NCBI GenBank assembly: GCA_040377825.1
Contig: JBEINZ010000077.1
Coordinates: forward strand, 1-11,842
Direction of reading: 5' to 3'
From: JBEINZ01 sp040377825
GTDB lineage: Bacteria > Pseudomonadota > Alphaproteobacteria > Rhizobiales > Ancalomicrobiaceae
Length of the DNA stretch: 11,842 bases
Under the pieces are notes generated by a model. That model saw only the letters and a list, made by a program, of their open reading frames with translations, made no database searches and was not told where the DNA came from. Position 1 is the first letter of the stretch. Each line of letters opens with the position of its first letter. A program made the translations under genes and the position numbers. This document shows positions 7,184 through 11,842 of the stretch, in pieces.

Positions 7184-8398
7184 TTAGCGTGCGACACCGC
7201 GCGGCGATAACGAAAGCAGGCCGAGAACGGCGTCCGCCGCGGCATCACCGGGGCTTCGATCGTCCGGCAGCATCATCAGCGCTTCCACCTTGCGGAACGC
7301 GGCAAGCTGTCGCCGGCGCTCCGGTCCATCGTGAAGCAGCGCGACAACGGCCGCGGCCAGGGCTTGCGGTTGGCTTTGTTCGTCGATGAAGTCGGGTACG
7401 GCTGCGTCGCCGGCGATCAGGTTCGGCAATACCACCGAGCGGACTGTTACGATCGACCGGATCGGCTTCGGGATATCGATGAGCCGCTTGACACGCCGAC
7501 CAAGCCAATCAAGCCGATAGGCGACGACCGTCGGTATTCCGGCCATTGCAAGTTCCAGAGTCACTGTGCCAGACGCCGCCAAGGCGACGTCGGCGGCGCG
7601 AAAAGCCGAATCCTTCGCCTCATCACCAGCGACGATCCTCGCCTTGACCGGCCAATCCTGCATCAATCTTTCGATATCCGGGCGGACATGCTCGACCGCG
7701 GGAAGTAGCGCCTCGATCGGCCCGGCGGCCTCGTGGATCAGGCGGAGTGCTTCGCCGAAGGGCGCCATCAGCCGCGTGACTTCGGAACGGCGACTGCCCG
7801 GTAAGACAAGGACGGTCGGCGGACGGGCGCGCGGGGGGGCTGGGCGTGGAAAATCCGGCGGGCGGATCGCCGCGAGCCGCTCTAGGATCGGGTGCCCGAC
7901 ATAGATGGTCGGCGGCCCCCCAAGAAGGCGGTGCACATCCGGTTCGAACGGCAGGAGGGCGAGAAGGCGATCGGCAAGTCGTGCCAAACGCGGCGCTCGG
8001 CCCGGGCGCCAAGCCCACACCGTTGGGGATACGTAGAACACGAGCGGAAGATCGGGCCGGACTTTGCGAACGCGCGATGCGACGCGTCGGGTGAAATCCG
8101 GACTGTCGATGAGCACAACGGCATCCGGCGCGTCATTGAGCACCGACGAAGCCGTCTGTCGAATGCGCTTGAGTATGGTTGGAAGACGGGCGAGCACTGG
8201 CCCGATGCCCATGACGGCGATGTCCGACATGGGAAAGAGGCTCGACAACCCCTCACCGGTCATCGCGGGTCCGCCTACGCCGACAAACGCGATGCGCACG
8301 CCGGCGCGAGCACGCATCGCCTGCATAAGCCGTGCGCCGAGCCGATCGCCCGAACTCTCGCCCGCGATCAGGAAAATTTTGAGCGGCGCACGGTTCAT
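7184..8398 (-). CDS. lpxB: Lipid-A-disaccharide synthase LpxB
   Basis: This 404-residue GT19 glycosyltransferase is close to the family length. At the inner face of the cytoplasmic membrane it joins lipid X to UDP-2,3-diacylglucosamine to give the beta-1,6 lipid A disaccharide. Visible signatures are GESSGD (13-18), IDSPDF (97-102, with the conserved Asp98), SPTVWAWRPGR (124-134), GHP (168-170), LPGSR (199-203) in the nucleotide-binding half, and the donor-site stretch ASGTVTLELAMAGIP (275-289). The start ATG at 8398 overlaps the lpxI stop by 4 bases (ATGA), and GGAG at 8409-8406 gives good spacing, so lpxI and lpxB are almost certainly translationally coupled. This order is functionally apt because LpxI makes the lipid X that LpxB uses. 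It is the last gene of the cluster. No convincing terminator follows. Confidence 0.97.
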   Translation of the reverse strand: MNRAPLKIFLIAGESSGDRLGARLMQAMRARAGVRIAFVGVGGPAMTGEGLSSLFPMSDIAVMGIGPVLARLPTILKRIRQTASSVLNDAPDAVVLIDSPDFTRRVASRVRKVRPDLPLVFYVSPTVWAWRPGRAPRLARLADRLLALLPFEPDVHRLLGGPPTIYVGHPILERLAAIRPPDFPRPAPPRARPPTVLVLPGSRRSEVTRLMAPFGEALRLIHEAAGPIEALLPAVEHVRPDIERLMQDWPVKARIVAGDEAKDSAFRAADVALAASGTVTLELAMAGIPTVVAYRLDWLGRRVKRLIDIPKPIRSIVTVRSVVLPNLIAGDAAVPDFIDEQSQPQALAAAVVALLHDGPERRRQLAAFRKVEALMMLPDDRSPGDAAADAVLGLLSLSPRGVAR

Positions 8399-9285
8399 GT
8401 CAATTCTCCGTCACTTACCTGATCGAGATCGCACTCCGACGTAAAGCCATGGACAAATAAACCCATATCGTCGGCGCGGGCGACCACGGCGTCTCGATCC
8501 GTCACCAGCGTTCGCCTCGCCTCAACGGCTATCCCGGCAAGGCCTGCACGGGCCGCATTGTCCACGGTGGTCGGCCCAATGGCTGGCATATCGAGACGCG
8601 GGTCTTGTCCCGGCTTCAGGCATTTGAGCAGAACCCCGCCACGCGCCCCGGTTCCTTGCCGGTCGCTCGCAACCCGGTCAAGCAAGTGATCCGTGCCGGT
8701 CCGGTCCTCCAGGGCAACGACCACGCCATCGGCCGCGACAACGGCTTGGCCAAGATCGCGACGGCCGAGATCCAGTGCCGCCGCGCGCGCCACTTCGATA
8801 TCACGCCTATCTTGCGCGCTCGGTGAAACCCGGCCAAGCGATCCGCGCGGCGCGAGGAGCTCCGGTGCAATGTCAGCCGCGCTTACAATCGCGAGGCCGC
8901 GAGCCTCGAAGAGGCGCGCAATCTTTCGCAGCACGCTGTCATCGCCGCCGAGCAGCAATCGACGAAAGCGGAAGACGGTCAAAAGGCCGATGACGTCGAC
9001 TTCGCGCCACGTCGGCAGGCGTCGCTCGCGGATGGTCCCGATAAGGCAGATACGGCGCGCCCTAAACCGCCGCACGATCCGAAAGAGCCGCCCGAGCTCG
9101 CCGCGTTTCACCCAGTCATGCGGAAATTGCGCGATTTCGCTTCCGGCCTCGTCACGGATGCCGACCACCAAGACCGATACCCCCAAAGCCACCGCGCGGC
9201 GGGCGACGGCAACCGGAAAGTCACCACCGCCGGCGAGGATGACAAGCGGCTCTCCAGATTTTGCGGGTTGCGCCGCGGCTGCCAC
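8395..9285 (-). CDS. lpxI: UDP-2,3-diacylglucosamine pyrophosphatase LpxI (DUF1009)
   Basis: LpxI hydrolyses UDP-2,3-diacylglucosamine to lipid X and UMP, replacing the unrelated LpxH of E. coli. This was established for the Caulobacter enzyme. The predicted 296-residue protein shows the family pattern: an N-terminal Rossmann-like part with ILAGGGDFP (16-24), KRGELGRLFRI (60-70) and IGTIRERRLP (82-91), then GDDSVLR (114-120). The C-terminal catalytic part has EDRTGTDHLL (193-202) and KPGQDPRLDMPAIGPTTVDN (224-243). D232 in RLDMP probably corresponds to the catalytic Asp225 of Caulobacter LpxI (my alignment by eye). The start is GTG at 9285-9283, the only plausible start before the first conserved motif and after the lpxA stop. 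The frame stays open far into lpxA, but without homology. No Shine-Dalgarno sequence is seen. Instead, a perfect hairpin lies 14 bases upstream. Its stop overlaps the lpxB start. Confidence 0.92.
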   Translation of the reverse strand: MAAAAQPAKSGEPLVILAGGGDFPVAVARRAVALGVSVLVVGIRDEAGSEIAQFPHDWVKRGELGRLFRIVRRFRARRICLIGTIRERRLPTWREVDVIGLLTVFRFRRLLLGGDDSVLRKIARLFEARGLAIVSAADIAPELLAPRGSLGRVSPSAQDRRDIEVARAAALDLGRRDLGQAVVAADGVVVALEDRTGTDHLLDRVASDRQGTGARGGVLLKCLKPGQDPRLDMPAIGPTTVDNAARAGLAGIAVEARRTLVTDRDAVVARADDMGLFVHGFTSECDLDQVSDGELT

Positions 9286-9299
9286 GGTTAAGGCCGCAT

Positions 9300-9320
9300 G
9301 CGCTGAATGTTTTTCAGCGC
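9300..9320 (-). other. Perfect 8-bp hairpin in the lpxA-lpxI gap
   Basis: GCGCTGAA (9300-9307) and TTCAGCGC (9313-9320) form a perfect inverted repeat with a 5-base loop. In the lpx mRNA the hairpin ends 14 nt before the proposed lpxI GTG. No U-tract follows it, so it is not a standard intrinsic terminator. It could stabilise or mark a processing point between lpxA and lpxI, or modulate lpxI translation. Confidence 0.6.
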
Positions 9321-9353
9321 GGCCCGGCGGACATGACGAGCGTCCGGCATCGA

Positions 9354-10154
9354 CTAAGCCTCGCGGCCGGCGCGCGGCATGCACAAGGCGCGATCGCCAC
9401 CCGCGCGCACAAAATCGACCACTTCCATCGCAAGCGGCTCGTCCGCGAACATCGTCGCAACATCGCCAACGCGCTCCATGAGCGTGCCGTCTTCCGAAAA
9501 GAGCAACCGATATGCCGCGCGCAGGCGATGAATCCGATCGCGTTCGAAGCCGCGTCGCTTGAGGCCGACCAGATTGAGACCGCCGAGCCGGGCGCGGTCG
9601 CCGATCGCGGAACCATAGGGGATAAGGTCGTTTTCGAGGCCGGATAGGCCGCCGAGGAACGCATGGGGCCCGATCCGGACCCATTGGTGGACAGCAGAAA
9701 GCCCACCGAGAATCGCATAATCGCCGACCGTGACATGACCCGCGAGCGTGGCATTGTTCACCAAGATCACATGATTGCCGACCTGGCAATCATGGGCCAC
9801 ATGGGCGCCGACCATGATCAGGCAGTTATCGCCGATCGACGTTACGAGCCCACCACCTTCCGTGCCCGGATTGATCGTCACCTGCTCGCGTATGATGGTG
9901 TTGCGGCCAATGACAACACGGCTTTCTTCGCCACGGAATTTCAGGTCCTGCGGCTGATGGCCGATCGATGCGAAGGGGAAGATCCTCGATCGTTCGCCGA
10001 TTTCCGTTCGCCCCGCAATAACAACATGGCTTAACAGCTCGACGCCGTCGCCGAGGACAACTTCATGCCCGACAACGCAAAAAGGCCCGATCGAAACGTC
10101 CGATCCCAATTGAGCGCCGTCTTCGATGATGGCGGAAGGGTGAATCTTGGCCAT
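9354..10154 (-). CDS. lpxA: UDP-N-acetylglucosamine O-acyltransferase LpxA
   Basis: This 266-residue left-handed beta-helix protein acts as a cytoplasmic trimer. It transfers a 3-hydroxyacyl chain from ACP to the 3-position of UDP-GlcNAc, the first step of lipid A synthesis. Hexapeptide repeats start at the N-terminus (MAKIHPSAIIEDGAQLG). The conserved HQPQDLKFRGE is at 66-76, the catalytic histidine is H121 in AHVAHDCQVGN, and LAGHVTVGDYAILGG and AVHQWVRIG follow. The C-terminal helical part begins around GLKRRGF (197-203). Gly169 aligns with E. coli Gly173, the acyl-length ruler residue, suggesting a long (about C14) chain. The start ATG 10154 is two bases after the fabZ stop, with AAGGA at 10165-10161. 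An in-frame TTG at 10160 is less likely. The E. coli TIHRG stretch is replaced by TINPG (93-97). Confidence 0.96.
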   Translation of the reverse strand: MAKIHPSAIIEDGAQLGSDVSIGPFCVVGHEVVLGDGVELLSHVVIAGRTEIGERSRIFPFASIGHQPQDLKFRGEESRVVIGRNTIIREQVTINPGTEGGGLVTSIGDNCLIMVGAHVAHDCQVGNHVILVNNATLAGHVTVGDYAILGGLSAVHQWVRIGPHAFLGGLSGLENDLIPYGSAIGDRARLGGLNLVGLKRRGFERDRIHRLRAAYRLLFSEDGTLMERVGDVATMFADEPLAMEVVDFVRAGGDRALCMPRAGREA

Positions 10155-10156
10155 TC

Positions 10157-10639
10157 TCAATCCTTGACCAACATGGCGCTCAGTTCAGCCTCGGCAACCA
10201 ATGCGCCCTGCACCTTCGCCTCACCGCGAAACCACCACATGTTCGACCGACTTTTCAGCTTGGTCATGTGGTACTCCACCGTATCGCCGGGAACGACGGG
10301 CTTTCGGAACTTGGTCTTATCGATGGTCATGAAGTAAACGAGCGACGGCTTGTCGCCTTTCATCGTTGCGGCAACACACATGGCTCCCGCCGTTTGCGCC
10401 ATGCCCTCGACCAAAAGCACGCCCGGAAAAATCGGCCGCGCGGGAAAATGGCCTTGGAATTGCGGCTCGTTAAAGGTCACGTTCTTGATTCCGACACCGG
10501 AGCGATCCCCGTCCATATTGACGATGCGGTCAATCAGCAGAAACGGATAGCGATGCGGCAAGAGGGCTAGCAAGCGCGTGATATCCGCCGTTTCGTAAAC
10601 GACGGGTGGGTGATCGAGCGGCGCGGATAAGTCGGACAT
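10157..10639 (-). CDS. fabZ: 3-hydroxyacyl-[acyl-carrier-protein] dehydratase FabZ
   Basis: This 160-residue hotdog-fold enzyme has the normal length. It dehydrates 3-hydroxyacyl-ACP to trans-2-enoyl-ACP in fatty acid elongation. Visible are LLALLPHRYPFLLIDRI (23-39), the catalytic histidine H64 in FQGHFPARPIFPGVL, and the catalytic glutamate E78 in VEGMAQTAG. The C-terminal part contains KFRKPVVPGD and a typical hotdog strand. Its place between lpxD and lpxA is conserved in many Gram-negative bacteria and makes sense because FabZ competes with LpxA and LpxD for 3-hydroxyacyl-ACP. The start ATG at 10639 follows the lpxD stop by only 4 bases, with the Shine-Dalgarno-like AAGAAGG lying inside the end of lpxD. 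The 2-base gap to lpxA suggests coupled translation. Confidence 0.97.
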   Translation of the reverse strand: MSDLSAPLDHPPVVYETADITRLLALLPHRYPFLLIDRIVNMDGDRSGVGIKNVTFNEPQFQGHFPARPIFPGVLLVEGMAQTAGAMCVAATMKGDKPSLVYFMTIDKTKFRKPVVPGDTVEYHMTKLKSRSNMWWFRGEAKVQGALVAEAELSAMLVKD

Positions 10640-10643
10640 CGGA

Positions 10644-11726
10644 CTAACCTTCTTTTTCTTCCGTCTCGGATTGTGTGAGCGTGGAACTGCGTCGCGCAGC
10701 TAGACGCTTGAGGGTTGCGATTTCGCGGGCCCATTCGACGATTGATCGGGCCGGCGAGCCGCCGACACGGGCGCGCGAAGCAACATCACCCATCACGCCA
10801 GCCTGGGCGCCGATTTGCGCGCCGGCGCCAATCCGCAAATGGCCGGCCAGCCCCACTTGGCCGGCGACGACGACAAAATCCTCGAGCGTCGTTGAGCCGC
10901 CGATCCCCACCTGGCTTACGATCACACAATGCCGACCGATCGTCACATTATGGGCAATCTGGACGAGATTGTCGATTTTGGTGCCTTCTCCGATCACGGT
11001 ATCGCGGATCGCCCCCCGATCGATCGTGGAATTCGCGCCTATCTCAACGTCGTCCTGGATGATCACGCGGCCGATCTGCGGGACCTTCAGGTGGCCGCGC
11101 GGACCCATGGCGAACCCGAAGCCGTCCTGGCCGATCCTGGCGCCACCATGAATGATAACGCGGTTGCCGACTAGGGCGTGGATCACGGTCGCATTGGCAC
11201 CGACATATCCGTTTCGGCCTATGCGCACATCATGGCCGATCACCGCATTGGCGGAAATCACGGTTCCTGTTCCGATTTCAGCCCGTGCGCCGACTACGGC
11301 GCCAGTTTCCACGGTAACGCCGGGTTCCAGCTTGGCGCTCGGATGGACATGCGCGGACGCCGCGCTCGTGCCCACATCCCCGCCTTCAGGGCCTTCGAGG
11401 CGGAGCGCGGCTGGAAATAGTTTGGCGAGGACGGTCGCGAATGCTCGATAAGGGTCGGCTGTCTCCAGCGCCGCGACACCGGCCGGAACACGCGCGACAA
11501 AAGAAGGATGTACCAGGCACGCGCCAGCACGCGTCGATTCAAGCTGGCTGGCGTATTTCTTATTGTCCAGGAATGTCAGCTCTGTTGGTCCGGCGGTATC
11601 AAGCGGACCAAGCCCCGTGATCAAAAGGTCGGCACGCGCATCGTCAACGAGCCGAGCTCCCGTCCACACCGCGATCTCTCGCAAGCTGGCCGGGCGGGGA
11701 CGCGTGAAGAAGTTCGGGTCTGACAT
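10644..11726 (-). CDS. lpxD: UDP-3-O-acylglucosamine N-acyltransferase LpxD
   Basis: LpxD adds the second 3-hydroxyacyl chain to the 2-amino group of UDP-3-O-acylglucosamine, using acyl-ACP. With the ATG at 11726 the protein has 360 residues. An N-terminal uridine-binding domain (about 1-105, with LTFLDNKKYASQL at 50-62) is followed by a hexapeptide-repeat beta-helix (about 125-325). The catalytic histidine is H259 in VQIAHNVTIG. GQDGFGFAMG (199-208) is a family signature. The C-terminal helix ends in an acidic TQSETEEKEG tail. Another in-frame ATG lies at 11738 (MVDP before MSDP). I prefer 11726 because alphaproteobacterial LpxD usually begins M-x-DP-x-FF, but neither has a clear Shine-Dalgarno sequence. 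An intrinsic terminator ends just 3 bases before the 11738 ATG. No skp/ompH gene lies between bamA and lpxD, unlike in E. coli. Confidence 0.95.
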   Translation of the reverse strand: MSDPNFFTRPRPASLREIAVWTGARLVDDARADLLITGLGPLDTAGPTELTFLDNKKYASQLESTRAGACLVHPSFVARVPAGVAALETADPYRAFATVLAKLFPAALRLEGPEGGDVGTSAASAHVHPSAKLEPGVTVETGAVVGARAEIGTGTVISANAVIGHDVRIGRNGYVGANATVIHALVGNRVIIHGGARIGQDGFGFAMGPRGHLKVPQIGRVIIQDDVEIGANSTIDRGAIRDTVIGEGTKIDNLVQIAHNVTIGRHCVIVSQVGIGGSTTLEDFVVVAGQVGLAGHLRIGAGAQIGAQAGVMGDVASRARVGGSPARSIVEWAREIATLKRLAARRSSTLTQSETEEKEG

Positions 11727-11741
11727 CGGATCGACCATATG

Positions 11742-11770
11742 AAAAGGCCGCCGCGTGGGGCGCGGCGGCC
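11742..11770 (-). terminator. Intrinsic terminator between bamA and lpxD
   Basis: On the minus strand GGCCGCCGCG (11770-11761), a 5-base loop CCCCA and CGCGGCGGCC (11755-11746) form a perfect 10-bp GC-only stem. TTTT (11745-11742) follows directly. It begins 21 bases after the bamA stop, the standard place for a rho-independent terminator. The T-run is short, so termination may be partial. Its end almost touches the lpxD start. Confidence 0.75.
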
Positions 11771-11774
11771 GAAT

Positions 11775-11780
11775 ATATTA
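11775..11780 (-). promoter_or_regulatory. Possible -10 element for lpxD
   Basis: TAATAT on the minus strand (11780-11775) is the only AT-rich, -10-like hexamer between bamA and lpxD. No good -35 is present at the usual distance; the region there reads CTTTTC, at the end of bamA. Initiation about 7 bases downstream would fall inside the left arm of the terminator stem, so this transcript could not form the full hairpin. The call is weak and rests on the -10 alone. Confidence 0.25.
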
Positions 11781-11791
11781 CGAACCGACGC

Positions 11792-11842
11792 TTATGAGAA
11801 AAGCGTGCCGCCGGAGAAACGGGACACCAGAAGCATGTCGCC
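11792..11842 (-). CDS. bamA: Outer membrane protein assembly factor BamA, last 16 codons (rest outside window)
   Basis: The minus strand from the right edge reads GDMLLVSRFSGGTLFS and then TAA (11794-11792). The ending RFSGGTLF resembles the last beta-strand of alphaproteobacterial BamA, whose C-terminus is typically FxFSGGT followed by one or two residues ending in Phe. The position directly upstream of lpxD is the conserved place of bamA. BamA is the central barrel of the BAM complex that folds and inserts outer-membrane proteins. Here one Ser follows the Phe, so the last residue is not aromatic. The identification rests on 16 residues plus synteny, so it is probable rather than certain. 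Confidence 0.75.
   Translation of the reverse strand, partial: GDMLLVSRFSGGTLFS

Noticed and set aside
9286..9789. Open extension of the lpxI frame by 168 codons into lpxA
   Set aside because: The sequence is Arg/Pro/Cys-rich out-of-frame translation of lpxA. LpxI homology begins only after 9285.
10155..10160. TTG start two codons upstream for lpxA
   Set aside because: It would overlap the fabZ stop and sit against the AAGGA at 10165-10161 with no spacing. ATG 10154 has correct spacing.
1..11842. Mobile elements, CRISPR repeats, tRNA/rRNA genes, defence or toxin systems
   Set aside because: None seen by reading both strands. Gene order is a conserved chromosomal block, so there is no sign of an undescribed accessory system here.

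Overview
The window is a housekeeping block from the chromosome of an alphaproteobacterium, most likely of the order Hyphomicrobiales (Rhizobiales). That placement rests on GC-rich coding sequence, the gene order, a LexA controlled by the alphaproteobacterial GTTC-N7-GTTC type of SOS box, LpxI (DUF1009) used in place of LpxH, and a ComEC without a metallo-beta-lactamase domain. I see no mobile element, CRISPR array, RNA gene or toxin/defence module. All genes belong to well-known families, so the interest lies in the regulatory DNA and a few protein details.

Left part (1-1261, plus strand): the 3' end of moeA (molybdenum cofactor synthesis), a 166-bp gap with one perfect and two near-perfect LexA boxes, then lexA. 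Next, on the minus strand and convergent with lexA, comes comEC (1287-3965), the DNA-uptake channel protein, with an unusual disordered C-terminal tail of about 128 residues. A 155-bp divergent gap separates comEC from gltX (4121-5545, plus strand, glutamyl-tRNA synthetase). After a 283-bp gap that holds a promoter candidate, a palindrome and two GANTC sites comes gltA (5829-7121, plus strand, citrate synthase).

Right part (7184-11842, minus strand): a lipid A biosynthesis cluster read from right to left as bamA(3' end)-lpxD-fabZ-lpxA-lpxI-lpxB. FabZ dehydrates the 3-hydroxyacyl-ACPs that LpxA and LpxD also consume. LpxA adds the first acyl chain to UDP-GlcNAc, LpxD adds the N-linked chain (LpxC, which acts between them, is not in the window), LpxI cuts UDP-diacylglucosamine to lipid X, and LpxB joins lipid X to another UDP-diacylglucosamine. 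BamA inserts outer-membrane beta-barrels, so the cluster serves outer-membrane construction. Gene junctions are very tight (4 bp, 2 bp and a 4-bp overlap), except lpxA-lpxI, where 68 bp contain a perfect 8-bp hairpin, and bamA-lpxD, where an intrinsic terminator ends only a few bases before the lpxD start.

Confidence in gene identities is high. Start codons of lpxD and lpxI are less sure, and promoters are pattern-based suggestions only.
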